64,000 bases of DNA from Buttiauxella ferragutiae (GCF_001654915.1 NZ_LXEQ01000027.1); one strand, 5' to 3'; shown: positions 50,859-60,218, numbered from the stretch's first letter. Program-made: numbers and translations. The notes: generated by a model not told the origin, from the letters alone.

Positions 50859-52226
50859 TCACAGCGATTCAATAAGTGATAACAGCAGCGAAGTTTTCAT
50901 CTTCATCAACGCATGATCGCCACGGCTTTCAACGTTCAGGCGCAGCAAGGGTTCAGTATTCGAGGTGCGTAAATTAAAACGCCATGTGTCAAATTCCATG
51001 CTTAAGCCGTCACAATGGGATTGGCTCACACATTGTGCTGAAAACTTCGCTTCAATATGTGCCAGTACGGCAAGAGGGTTCTTAACGGTGATATTGATTT
51101 CGCCGGATATCGGGAATTGGTTTTTACGCTCGGCGACTAGTTCGGATAAATTTTTGGCGGTGGTATTCAATAACTGAAAAACTAACAGTGCGGGGATCAT
51201 GCCGCTGTCACAATAACCAAATGAGCGAAAATAGTGATGACCACTCATTTCACCGCCATAAATGGCATCTTCCTGGCGCATTTTATCTTTTATAAATGCA
51301 TGACCCGTTTTGGACTCAATCGCTATTCCGCCACACTGGCTGATGATTTGTTGTGTATTCCAGGTCAGGCGCGGGTCATGAATAATTTTCTCACCCGCAG
51401 CCTGGTTAAGAAACCCACTTGCCAGTAACCCCACCAGATAATAGCTTTCGATGAACTCGCCCTGGCTGTCGAAGAAAAAACAGCGATCAAAATCGCCATC
51501 CCAGGCAATACCTAAATCGGCTTTGTGTAACATGATTGCCGCACGCGTGTCATAGCGGTTTTCTTCAAGCATTGGGTTCGGCACACCATTAGGGAAATGG
51601 CCATCCGGTTCAACGTATAACTTGATGAATTCAATGGCCGCATGGCTTTTGCGCAGCGCATTTTCCAGGGCTTCAAGGGCGGGGCCAGCCGCGCCATTTC
51701 CCGCATTGACCACCACTCGCAACGGGCGGCTTAACGGCGTGGTGATATAACTCATCAGATGGTTAATCCAGGCGTCACGATGTGAAACTCGCTGGTAACT
51801 CCCTGGTTGTGCCGCTTGAGTAAAATCATTCGCCAGCGCCAGCGCTTTAATCTCCAGCAACCCGTTGTCGTTACTGACCGGACGGGCTTGCTCACGCACA
51901 ATTTTCATGCCGTTATGATTGGCTGGGTTATGGCTGGCAGTAATTTGAATGCCACCATCGGCTTTCAATATCCGCGTAGCAAAATAAACTTCTTCCGTGC
52001 CCACCATGCCAATATCGATAACATCGACACCGCTCAGCGTTAATTCTTTTGCCAGGATATGTTTATATGCATCCGACGTCAGACGGCTGTCGCAGCCAAT
52101 GACCATGCGCTTGGGTTTTAACCAACTGGCGACAGCGTGTGCAATTCGCAGAATAATATCGTGATTAATGGTGACATCCACTTCACCACGAATATCGTAG
52201 GCTTTGAAACAGCTAAGTTCATCCAT
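50859..52226 (-). CDS. Phosphomannomutase/phosphoglucomutase (ManB/CpsG type)
   Basis: 455 residues, the length of CpsG/ManB. Alpha-D-phosphohexomutase with all four signatures: phosphoserine loop TASHNPANHNGMK near 98, metal-binding DGDFDR near 243, sugar-specificity loop GEMSGHHYF near 322, and phosphate-binding RTSNTEP near 425. The GEMSGHHYF form favours mannose/glucose phosphates. It lies in a sugar-uptake operon rather than a colanic acid or O-antigen cluster, so a catabolic direction (mannose-1-phosphate to mannose-6-phosphate) is inferred. Gaps to its neighbours are 24 and 15 bp. Confidence 0.9.
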   Translation of the reverse strand: MDELSCFKAYDIRGEVDVTINHDIILRIAHAVASWLKPKRMVIGCDSRLTSDAYKHILAKELTLSGVDVIDIGMVGTEEVYFATRILKADGGIQITASHNPANHNGMKIVREQARPVSNDNGLLEIKALALANDFTQAAQPGSYQRVSHRDAWINHLMSYITTPLSRPLRVVVNAGNGAAGPALEALENALRKSHAAIEFIKLYVEPDGHFPNGVPNPMLEENRYDTRAAIMLHKADLGIAWDGDFDRCFFFDSQGEFIESYYLVGLLASGFLNQAAGEKIIHDPRLTWNTQQIISQCGGIAIESKTGHAFIKDKMRQEDAIYGGEMSGHHYFRSFGYCDSGMIPALLVFQLLNTTAKNLSELVAERKNQFPISGEINITVKNPLAVLAHIEAKFSAQCVSQSHCDGLSMEFDTWRFNLRTSNTEPLLRLNVESRGDHALMKMKTSLLLSLIESL

Positions 52227-52250
52227 AAATTAACCCGTATCAGTAGAACG

Positions 52251-53285
52251 TCACGTTGACGCTCCTTCAATAAATTGATAATCCAGCTCGTAATGGGTTT
52301 TATTATTTTCGTCGAGTAATAACTTCACGGCGATCGCCCCTTTTTCCTCGGCATGCTGAGAAATGGTGGTTAAACGAATGCCTGATGTATTTACCGGAAT
52401 ATTATCGAAACCCGTAATCGCCACTTGCTGTGGAATAGCGATATTATTTTCGACGCAATAATTGATTGCACCAGCGGCAAAACGGTCAGATAAACAAATT
52501 AATGCGCTAATTTCAGGGTGCTCGGTTAACAGAATTTTTGCTGCCTGCGCACCGTGTTGTTCATTGTGAATGGTTTCGTACAACCAGCATTCGTTAAGGG
52601 CAATCTCATGAGCGGCAAAGACATCGCGGCAGGCATTGACACGCGTTAGCATCACGCTGTTATCGCCGTTCACGGGTTGCTCAAGTGAACGCATACCCGC
52701 AGCCGATTTTTGTGATGGGAAGGAGATGATACCGAAGCGGCGATGACCTTTATTAAGTAAATAACTGCATATTTCGTTCATCGCTTTTTGGTTATTAATT
52801 GACACGCTGCTGTGGTCGGGTAAAGAAAAATCGATAGTGACCACAGGAATATTCTTCGCCAACGCCTGCTGGATAACTTCATCATTATTGTGGGTGGCGT
52901 TAAGAATATAACCATCAACCAGCGTATTGATCGTTTTTATTTTAATGTTTTGGCTATTTTTTAACGGAATCAACACCAGGTTGATATCATGGTTTTCGCA
53001 CTGCGTAGCGATGCCTTTCATCAAATTGAGATCGTGATTATCGATAAACACGTAGCTCATTGAGTCATTAAAAATCACGCCGATGGTATCTGACTTGCCG
53101 GTACGCAGCGCCCGGCCCAGTCTGTCTGGCCCCTGAAAGCCGCAAGAAGCGGCATATTCAATAATTTTCCCCCGTAGCTCAGCGGAAAGTTTGTCGGGGT
53201 TGTTCCACGCGTTAGAAACGGTGGTATGCGAAATACCTAATGCTTTTGCGATGGATTTGGTGGTTACTTTTTTGTTGTCATTCAT
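52251..53285 (-). CDS. LacI-family transcriptional regulator of the mannoside/glucoside locus
   Basis: 344 residues. N-terminal helix-turn-helix VTTKSIAKALGISHTTVSNAW at residues 8-28 and hinge GRALRTGKSDTIGVIF near 57-72, then a periplasmic-binding-protein-like sensor domain; CVENNIAIPQQVAITGFDNIP near 280 is characteristic of LacI/GalR C-terminal halves. The effector is unknown. Divergent from the substrate-binding protein gene, with two identical 14-bp palindromes between; probably represses both operons, including itself. Confidence 0.9.
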   Translation of the reverse strand: MNDNKKVTTKSIAKALGISHTTVSNAWNNPDKLSAELRGKIIEYAASCGFQGPDRLGRALRTGKSDTIGVIFNDSMSYVFIDNHDLNLMKGIATQCENHDINLVLIPLKNSQNIKIKTINTLVDGYILNATHNNDEVIQQALAKNIPVVTIDFSLPDHSSVSINNQKAMNEICSYLLNKGHRRFGIISFPSQKSAAGMRSLEQPVNGDNSVMLTRVNACRDVFAAHEIALNECWLYETIHNEQHGAQAAKILLTEHPEISALICLSDRFAAGAINYCVENNIAIPQQVAITGFDNIPVNTSGIRLTTISQHAEEKGAIAVKLLLDENNKTHYELDYQFIEGAST

Positions 53286-53335
53286 CTTCTTCAGTACGTC
53301 TTTTTTTGTTTTTCATACTTCGTAATTTGCCATGA

Positions 53336-53382
53336 GTTTAACGTTAAACAAAGCTGTTTTTGTGACTTGTTTAACGTTAAAC
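53336..53382. promoter_or_regulatory. Twin LacI-type operators
   Basis: GTTTAACGTTAAAC occurs twice, perfectly, at 53336-53349 and 53369-53382. Each is palindromic with a central CG. The centres are 33 bp apart, about three helical turns, inside the divergent promoter region of the carbohydrate locus. Confidence 0.85.
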
Positions 53383-53445
53383 ATAAATTCCTGGTGTTAG
53401 CGTGAAAATAGGATGCGCGCTTACTGTTTCAAAGGAGAATTTCTA

Positions 53446-54732
53446 GTGAAAATTTTTACACTGGTTAAATGGACAGCCCCAGTTGTATTAGCAATGGTTA
53501 TTTCTGGCTGCGGGCAGGATGACGAAAAGACAGCGGAACAAGACGCTACACCAATAAAAATGTGGGTTGCACCGAATGAAAATGAAGAAGCTTTCTGGAA
53601 TGCAATGGTCACCGAATGGAATAGTTTGCCGGAGCACCACAAAGTAGAATTCACGACCATTCCGGCAGCCAGCAGCTCTGAAGAAGCCATTATGAATGCA
53701 CTGGCTTCGGGAACAGAACCTGATATTTCGAGTAATATTTTTATCGGTTTTGCCAGCCAACTGAATGAGATGGATCAGCTCATCGATCTGGCGAAATTAC
53801 CCGGTTACCCGCAACTGATTGAAAACCGCCATATGGGGAAAATTGTTCCGGCCTGGGAAATTAACGGCCAGAAAAATGTGTTGCCGATTTACATTAATCC
53901 TATCGTCTATTGGTGGCGAATGGACTTATTAAAGCAATATGGCTATGACAAAGTTCCAACCACGTATCAGGATATTTATACGCTTTCACAGCGTCGTGCG
54001 GATGATAAATCAGGTTATGCCATTCAACTTACCGCCGGAAAAAACTGGTGGGATCGCTGGTTCGATTTCATCCCATTATTTTATGCCGCCACCAATGGCC
54101 AAGCTTATATTGCTGATAACAAAGCCCAATACAATAATGCCCAAGGGGAAACCGTCCTGACATTTATGGCGAAAATATTTGCCAATAAGTGGAGTAGTTA
54201 TGATTTCACTGCCGTAGATGATCCATTAGCCACCGGCCAGGTAATGGCATCGGTGCGTGGCCCGTGGGATATCGCCCGTTATCGCAAGCAATACCCAACC
54301 ATTCTTGAAAGTATCCAGATTGGCCCGATGGTCACCGCTGATGGGCACCCTCAGCCTCACACCCTGGCAGACAGCAAAGGCGTGGTGATGTTTAAAAGCA
54401 GCAAACACCAAACTGAAGCCTGGGAGTTTATTCAGTGGGTATTTAACGCGCCAGAACATGACCTGAAATGGCTGGAATTAACCGGCATGCCACCTGCACG
54501 TGAGGACTTACTCACCAACAGCCTGTTCACCGCATATCTTGGCCACAGCCCAGTGGAAAAGCAGATTGCAGCCTTTGTGGCGAATGCACAACCGCCAGCG
54601 GCGACCACCAAAACCAGCGAAATTCAGCGCAGCATGACGCAAATGATCGAACGCACTATCTTCTCTGGCAGCGCCCCGATAGAAGCACTCAATCAGTCTG
54701 CCGCTGAAACTGACAAGTTGCTCGGGCAATAA
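53446..54732 (+). CDS. ABC transporter sugar-binding lipoprotein
   Basis: 428 residues from the GTG at 53446 (AAAGGAG upstream); the earlier open frame lacks a signal peptide. Type II signal sequence with lipobox VISGC, so the mature protein starts at Cys22 and is lipid-anchored, which is not the norm for Gram-negative sugar-binding proteins but is also seen in E. coli YcjN. The rest is a cluster B/family 1 extracellular solute-binding protein (MalE/UgpB-like), with GPWDIARYRKQYPTI near 287 and KSSKHQTEAWEFIQWV near 325. Ligand unknown. Heads the seven-gene rightward operon. Confidence 0.88.
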   Translation: MKIFTLVKWTAPVVLAMVISGCGQDDEKTAEQDATPIKMWVAPNENEEAFWNAMVTEWNSLPEHHKVEFTTIPAASSSEEAIMNALASGTEPDISSNIFIGFASQLNEMDQLIDLAKLPGYPQLIENRHMGKIVPAWEINGQKNVLPIYINPIVYWWRMDLLKQYGYDKVPTTYQDIYTLSQRRADDKSGYAIQLTAGKNWWDRWFDFIPLFYAATNGQAYIADNKAQYNNAQGETVLTFMAKIFANKWSSYDFTAVDDPLATGQVMASVRGPWDIARYRKQYPTILESIQIGPMVTADGHPQPHTLADSKGVVMFKSSKHQTEAWEFIQWVFNAPEHDLKWLELTGMPPAREDLLTNSLFTAYLGHSPVEKQIAAFVANAQPPAATTKTSEIQRSMTQMIERTIFSGSAPIEALNQSAAETDKLLGQ

Positions 54733-54737
54733 TTATT

Positions 54738-55613
54738 ATGCGCAGAATAAGAATTAGTGATTCTTCATTAGGGGGCCTGTTGGCTTCCTCGTGGCTCGGC
54801 TATTCCGTGTTGTTTTGGTTTTATCCGTTTGTCTGGTTAGCCATCTTAAGCGTGACCCAATGGCAATTTATTGGCACTCCTCGCTTTAACGGATTGTATA
54901 ACTTTATTGGCGTGATGCAGGATGAATTATTCTGGAAATCAATGCTCAATGTGCTGCGCTTCTTGCTCTATTACATTCCGATAGTGTTAGTTGCATCATT
55001 ACTTTTTGCCGCGGGATTAAAGCGTATTAAATATGGCAAGGGGTTTATTGCCTTGAGCTTTCTGTTAGCGAATGTCTCATCGGGTGTGGCGTATTCCATC
55101 GTGTTTTCAAAGCTGTTTAGTGAATACGGGCCGATAAACGAATTTCTGCGCGAATGGCTGGGTTTTGCCATCCCATGGTTTACTAACCCAGACTGCGCCA
55201 TGTTATCTATTGCTTTAATTGTGACATGGAAGTTTGTTGGCTATTACGGCTTGATTTTATATTCCGGCATGATGGCAATTCCAAAAGATATTTATAGCGC
55301 GGCGATCCTCGATAAAACCGGGCGCTTTAAACAGCTGTATGCCATCACTCTGCCGATGATGAATGCGCAAATCATCATGGTGCTGGTGCTGGCAATTACC
55401 GTCGCCTTCGGCATTTTTACCGAACCTTATTTAATCACCGGCGGTGGCCCGCTCAATAGCACCACTACACCAATGGTGGTGATGTATGAAGCCGCCTTCC
55501 AGAATATGAAACCCAGTTGGGCGGCAACCATGTCTATTATTGTCGCGGCTTGTAGTTTTGCACTTATTTGGATCTTGCGTCGAATGTTTGAAAAAAATAT
55601 CGAGATCGTCTGA
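54738..55613 (+). CDS. ABC sugar permease, MalF/UgpA type
   Basis: 291 residues, six predicted membrane segments. The cytoplasmic EAA loop reads SAAILDKTGRFKQLYAITLPMM near 187-208, which docks on the ATPase. LITGGGPLNSTTTPMVVMYEAAF near 233-255 is typical of CUT1 first permeases. The ATG is 5 bp after the stop of the binding-protein gene, and its stop overlaps the next start (TGATG). Confidence 0.92.
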   Translation: MRRIRISDSSLGGLLASSWLGYSVLFWFYPFVWLAILSVTQWQFIGTPRFNGLYNFIGVMQDELFWKSMLNVLRFLLYYIPIVLVASLLFAAGLKRIKYGKGFIALSFLLANVSSGVAYSIVFSKLFSEYGPINEFLREWLGFAIPWFTNPDCAMLSIALIVTWKFVGYYGLILYSGMMAIPKDIYSAAILDKTGRFKQLYAITLPMMNAQIIMVLVLAITVAFGIFTEPYLITGGGPLNSTTTPMVVMYEAAFQNMKPSWAATMSIIVAACSFALIWILRRMFEKNIEIV

Positions 55614-56440
55614 TGAAAAAATTTAAACCGCTCAGTTTATTGATTCACCTGGCGATGCTGACGCTGGCGATAACCTGGCTATATCCGTTTATCTGGATGG
55701 TGGTGGTGTCGTTTAAAGATACGGCGCAGATTTATACCACCGCATTATTCGATGGGCGCTTCTCGCTTGATAACTATGCTTTTCTTTTTGATAACAGCGC
55801 CCGTGCGGATAAACCCTTTTTACGCACGCTGTTTAACTCGATGTTTATTGCCATCACCATTACCGTCAGCGTGACGTTAACCTCGACGCTGGTAGGTTAT
55901 GCGGTGGCGAAAATTCAGTTCCGTGGCAAAAGCGCATTTAAAAATTTGCTGATTGTGCAGATGGTTTTCCCGGTATTCATGTTCATTATTCCGCAGTTTG
56001 TCTTAATGCGTGAGCTGGGGCTTATCAACAGTTACGGGGCGATGATCCTGCCGTTTATGATGAGCGCATGGGGAATATTCATGGTGTCGCAAAGCTTTAA
56101 AGGGACGCCAAATGATTATATTTATGCCGCTAAATTAGACCACGCCAGTTTATGGGGGATTTTGCGCCACGTGATGATGCCGCTGAATAAATCGATTCTG
56201 GCGATTGTCGCGCTGTTTACCTTCTCCAGCGCGTGGGACAACTTCCTCTGGCCGCTGATTGTGATGCGCGAAGCAGAAAAAATGCCGTTTTCGGTATTAC
56301 TGGCAACGTTCAGCAAATCGTATGGCGTTTATCTCGGGCCGGTGATGGCTGGTGCCGTAGTGCAAACGTTGCCAGTGGTTATTCTCTTTATCTTGTTCCG
56401 TAAATATTTCCTGCAGGGAATGTCGCTGTCATTAAAATAA
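55613..56440 (+). CDS. ABC sugar permease, MalG/UgpE type
   Basis: 275 residues with six membrane segments; EAA loop YIYAAKLDHASLWGILRHVMMP near 163-184. Begins at the ATG overlapping the stop of the preceding permease, so expression is coupled. It ends GMSLSLK, close to the usual MalG-family QG..GAVKG terminus. Forms the membrane heterodimer with the protein at 54738-55613. Confidence 0.92.
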   Translation: MKKFKPLSLLIHLAMLTLAITWLYPFIWMVVVSFKDTAQIYTTALFDGRFSLDNYAFLFDNSARADKPFLRTLFNSMFIAITITVSVTLTSTLVGYAVAKIQFRGKSAFKNLLIVQMVFPVFMFIIPQFVLMRELGLINSYGAMILPFMMSAWGIFMVSQSFKGTPNDYIYAAKLDHASLWGILRHVMMPLNKSILAIVALFTFSSAWDNFLWPLIVMREAEKMPFSVLLATFSKSYGVYLGPVMAGAVVQTLPVVILFILFRKYFLQGMSLSLK

Positions 56441-56453
56441 TAGGGATCTGGAG

Positions 56454-58034
56454 ATGGATAATTCCCATTGGTGGAATGAGACAGTTTTTTATCAAGTCTA
56501 TTTACCGTCATTTCGTGACGGTAATAATGATGGATTAGGTGATTTTTACGGCTTACTGGAAAAAATAGACTACCTCGCAAGCCTTGGCGTGAAAGGACTG
56601 TGGATAACGCCTTTTTACCCTTCGCCACTGGTCGATAACGGCTACGACATCAGCGATTACTGCGCTGTAGACCCGCGTTTTGGTGATATGGCGGCGTTCG
56701 GCGCCGTACTGCAAGCGTGCCATCAACGGGGCATGAAAGTGATTATTGATGTGGTGATTAACCATGTCTCGTCTTTGCATCCGTGGTTTCAGGATGCCTG
56801 GAACAATCCTGCCAGCCCGTGGCGTGATTTCTTTCTGTTTAGTGACGCCCCCAATAATTGGCAATCATTCTTTTCTGGCCCGGCATGGAGCAAAGAGCCG
56901 GATACCGGCCAGTATTACTTCCATAAATTTTCCCCGCAGCAGGTGGATCTCAACTGGCGCAATCCGCGCGTCGAGCAGGAAATTTTGCAGATGCTCGATT
57001 TCTGGATAGTGCAGGGCGTTGATGGCTTCCGTTTTGATGTGATCAATTTCCTCACCACCGACGGCATCACGGCGGATAACCCGCAAAGCGAAGGTGAGCA
57101 GCAGCACCTCAACGATATTAATCAGCCTGGTTTATGCGCGGTACTGGCGCGCTTATGTCGCCATGTCCGTCAACAAGGCGACTACTTTCTGGTGGGTGAA
57201 GTGGGCAGCGAAGACCTCGATGTGCTGCAACGTTATCAGCGCCCCGAATTGTTGGATGTGGTGTTTAACTTTAATCTCGGCAGCCAGAAAACCTTTTCCG
57301 CCACCGCGATTTATCAGCAACTGACGGCGATGGAAAAACAGTTAACGGGTGTCCCGACGCTGTTTTTCTCAAGCCACGATATGCCGCGAATGATCAGCCG
57401 GTTTGGTGAGTCAGAGCGAGATACTGCACGCGCCATTGCTGTGATGGCGCTGCAAATCACCGCCCGTGGCGTGCCGTTTATTTTCCAGGGCGAAGAGAAT
57501 GGTATGACCGATTATGTGCCTGAATCTCTGGAACAAATTTATGACATTCAGGGGCGCACGCATTACCACTCCGCGCTGGCCGACGGACTACCTCCAGGCC
57601 AGGCATTAGTGCAGGCGATTCAACATTCGCGCGATGGTTCGCGTTCTCCATGTCAGTGGCGGAATACGCCGCACGCCGGGTTTTCATCATGCCCGCCATG
57701 GATACCCGTTAACGCTAATTATCCCGAGGTGAATGCGCGGGCGATGCAGGACGACCCAGATTCTATCTTTCATGCTTATCAAAAGCTTATCTTGCTGCGT
57801 AATCAGTCACCGGCATTGCAGCATGGCGAATATCAGTTTCTGGAATGCATTCAACAATGCCTGTGGTTTGCCCGCCGCTTTGGTGACGAAACGGTGATGG
57901 TGGCGATTAATTTTGGCATGGAAATCAGTAACCCCGGCCGGGAAATCGCCGGGGAACTGTTGTATGGCGAAGATGCGCCAGTGCTCGGAAAAAATCATAT
58001 TGTTATTAAGAGGACAGTTCATGGAAAGGAATAG
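56454..58034 (+). CDS. GH13 alpha-glucosidase-like enzyme
   Basis: 526 residues, cytoplasmic (no signal peptide). GH13 regions are complete: DVVINHVS near 99-106, GFRFDVINF with nucleophile D195, LVGEVGS with acid/base E249, and SSHDMPR with D309. Val directly after the nucleophile is the feature associated with alpha-1,6-linkage preference (oligo-1,6-glucosidase type) rather than alpha-1,4; trehalose-6-phosphate hydrolase shares it, so specificity stays open. It overlaps the next gene by 14 bp. Likely trims alpha-glucosyl units from the imported oligosaccharide. Confidence 0.88.
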   Translation: MDNSHWWNETVFYQVYLPSFRDGNNDGLGDFYGLLEKIDYLASLGVKGLWITPFYPSPLVDNGYDISDYCAVDPRFGDMAAFGAVLQACHQRGMKVIIDVVINHVSSLHPWFQDAWNNPASPWRDFFLFSDAPNNWQSFFSGPAWSKEPDTGQYYFHKFSPQQVDLNWRNPRVEQEILQMLDFWIVQGVDGFRFDVINFLTTDGITADNPQSEGEQQHLNDINQPGLCAVLARLCRHVRQQGDYFLVGEVGSEDLDVLQRYQRPELLDVVFNFNLGSQKTFSATAIYQQLTAMEKQLTGVPTLFFSSHDMPRMISRFGESERDTARAIAVMALQITARGVPFIFQGEENGMTDYVPESLEQIYDIQGRTHYHSALADGLPPGQALVQAIQHSRDGSRSPCQWRNTPHAGFSSCPPWIPVNANYPEVNARAMQDDPDSIFHAYQKLILLRNQSPALQHGEYQFLECIQQCLWFARRFGDETVMVAINFGMEISNPGREIAGELLYGEDAPVLGKNHIVIKRTVHGKE

Positions 58035-59079
58035 CAAAAACCCGTTGATCACACCGGCAGATATCAAGCCATCGCACCCGTCAATGAAAGTAGAGTGTGT
58101 TTTCAACGCTGGAGTCACTGAATTCAATGGCGAAATTATTCTTCTACTGCGTGTAGCCGAGAGCGTAATTAGTGATTCGCCGCAGACAATCCATGTGCCT
58201 TTACTGGAACAGCAGGGCGATAAATGGGTTTGTACGACACGCATCTTTGACCGTAATGATCCACGTTTTGACTACAGTGACCCGCGCACTATCGTGAATA
58301 TCGATCAGCCGGACGAAGTCTATTTAACCTCGATGTCCCATCTGCGGTTAGCACGTAGCCGTAATGGCATTGAATTCGTTATTGATAGTGAGCCGTTTAT
58401 CTTCCCGGATAATCAATATGAGCAGTTTGGCTGCGAAGATCCGCGCATCACGGAAATCGACGGTGTCTGGTATATCAACTATTCAGCGGTGTCGTGTTAC
58501 GGCATCTCGACCGCATTAGCGGTGACGCGTGACTTCCGGACTGTTGAAAAGCAGAGCGTCATTTTCTGCCCGGACAACCGTGATGTTTGCTTCTTCCCTG
58601 AGAAAATTCACGGCAAGTTTTATGCCTTAACCCGCCCGGCACCGAAACACTTTGGTAAGCCGGAAATCTGGTTAAGTGAATCACCGGATCTTCTGCATTG
58701 GGGTAATCATCGGCATTTACTGGGTGCTTCCGGGGATATTTGGGATGCCCGTAAATCGGGTGGTGGTGCCCCATTACTGAAAACAGATCGCGGCTGGCTG
58801 GCGATTTATCATGGTGTTGATGCCAGCCAACGTTATTGCCTCGGCGCGCTGCTGCTTGATCTTAACGACCCGACGAAGATCCTCGCCAAATCACCGGTTC
58901 CGTTGCTGCAACCTGAGGCAATTTATGAGCGCGAAGGGTTCTTCGGCAATGTGGTGTTTACTTGCGGCGCGCTGATTAAGCACGACACGCTGCACGTCTG
59001 GTATGGCGCGGCGGATGAATGTATGGCGCTGGCAACGCTGCCATTGACTGAACTCTGGCAACATTTACGGCTGGCATGA
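58021..59079 (+). CDS. GH130 family glycoside phosphorylase (beta-mannoside type)
   Basis: 352 residues from the ATG at 58021, overlapping the GH13 gene. Five-bladed beta-propeller of GH130. Its N-terminal pattern NPLITPADIKPS...VFNAGVTEFNGEIILLLRVAE resembles the beta-1,2-mannobiose/oligomannan phosphorylase group as I remember it. The catalytic Asp is in FGCEDPRIT (D140). The family cleaves beta-mannosides with phosphate to give alpha-mannose-1-phosphate, although some members are hydrolases. Linkage is not determinable here. The phosphomannomutase in the divergent operon supports phosphorolysis. Confidence 0.82.
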   Translation: MERNSKNPLITPADIKPSHPSMKVECVFNAGVTEFNGEIILLLRVAESVISDSPQTIHVPLLEQQGDKWVCTTRIFDRNDPRFDYSDPRTIVNIDQPDEVYLTSMSHLRLARSRNGIEFVIDSEPFIFPDNQYEQFGCEDPRITEIDGVWYINYSAVSCYGISTALAVTRDFRTVEKQSVIFCPDNRDVCFFPEKIHGKFYALTRPAPKHFGKPEIWLSESPDLLHWGNHRHLLGASGDIWDARKSGGGAPLLKTDRGWLAIYHGVDASQRYCLGALLLDLNDPTKILAKSPVPLLQPEAIYEREGFFGNVVFTCGALIKHDTLHVWYGAADECMALATLPLTELWQHLRLA

Positions 59080-60018
59080 ATGAAGAAAAATCCCACTGTT
59101 AACGCGCTGCTGGCGGCTTATCGCCAGCGCCGTCCCTACCGTCTTACGTGTCATAAAATAGAGTTCCATGGCGTGGCGGGGTTTGATGTTTACAACCCGA
59201 CGAAGCCGTTCCGATACCAACAGCAATGGATAATGGCGGCGCGTGTTGAAGCTCGCGAAAGTGAGTTGTCACAGGTGCGTTTTTTCCGTCTGGAAAATTT
59301 TAAATCGGCTTATTTACTGGAAGATGCGCCAGTTTTTGATTTGCAGGATCCGTTTATTTGCCAGGTCGGCGGAGAGATGGTTTTCGGTGGTGTTGAAGTG
59401 GCTTTCACATCACCTGGCGATCGGACCCTGATCTGGAAAACGCGTTTTTGGCGCGGCAAAGATCTCGCTTCGTTGCGTCATTTTGCCGATGGTCCGCCGG
59501 GCATGAAAGACATTCGGCTGGTTGATTTAGAAGATGGGCGCATTCTGCTGTTTACCCGTCCTCAAGGTGCGTTGGGTGGGCGCGGCAAAATTGGCTGGAA
59601 AATTATCCACACGCTTGAAGAGCTTACACCGGAGGTTATTGAACAGGCGCAATTGCTGGAACATGTTGATGCGTTGTCGTGGTGCGGAGTGAACGAAGCG
59701 TGGCTCAGTGCACCAAACTGCGTTGAGGTACTGGCGCATGTTGCCTGTTTCGATGAGCAAGGGAATCGCCATTACTACGCCGCAGCTTTTAATTTTGATG
59801 TGTCTCAGCGGCAAAGTTCGCCAATCAGAATTATGGCTGAACGGAATGATTTTCTGGCCGGAGAGGCAAAACGTAGAGATTTAAGTGATGTGATATTTCC
59901 TGGGGGATTACTACTAAAAAATGATAATACAGTGTTGTTATTTTGTGGCACCAGTGATTGTGAAGTGCAGGTGTTACTAATAGCTAAAAATCTTTATGGG
60001 ATTTACCTCGCAAATTAA
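59080..60018 (+). CDS. DUF1861-like beta-propeller protein
   Basis: 312 residues, no signal peptide. Pattern of short beta-blades with conserved blocks FHGVAGFDVYNPTKPF near 29, LQDPFICQVGGEMVFGGVE near 88-106, GMKDIRLVDLEDGRILLFTRPQG near 138-160, VNEAW near 206 and FPGGLLL near 270. This resembles DUF1861, a group related to GH130/GH43-like propellers and often beside GH130 genes, as I recall. The reaction is unknown; a second glycoside-cleaving activity is inferred. It follows GH130 without spacer (TGA ATG). Confidence 0.7.
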   Translation: MKKNPTVNALLAAYRQRRPYRLTCHKIEFHGVAGFDVYNPTKPFRYQQQWIMAARVEARESELSQVRFFRLENFKSAYLLEDAPVFDLQDPFICQVGGEMVFGGVEVAFTSPGDRTLIWKTRFWRGKDLASLRHFADGPPGMKDIRLVDLEDGRILLFTRPQGALGGRGKIGWKIIHTLEELTPEVIEQAQLLEHVDALSWCGVNEAWLSAPNCVEVLAHVACFDEQGNRHYYAAAFNFDVSQRQSSPIRIMAERNDFLAGEAKRRDLSDVIFPGGLLLKNDNTVLLFCGTSDCEVQVLLIAKNLYGIYLAN

Positions 60019-60218
60019 CCATTGGTTGCCCCTTAATAAATAATAAGATGATAAAAAGAAATTGATTTAATTCACAACAGCAAAGCATTTAGTTTATCAA
60101 TATAAATACGAATTGCATTCATGGTAATTATTCTGTGTTGTTTGCATTACGTAATAAGTCACACCCAATTAATTGTTCTCATAAATGTTTCATGAACTAT
60201 ATAAGGATATAGGTGATT

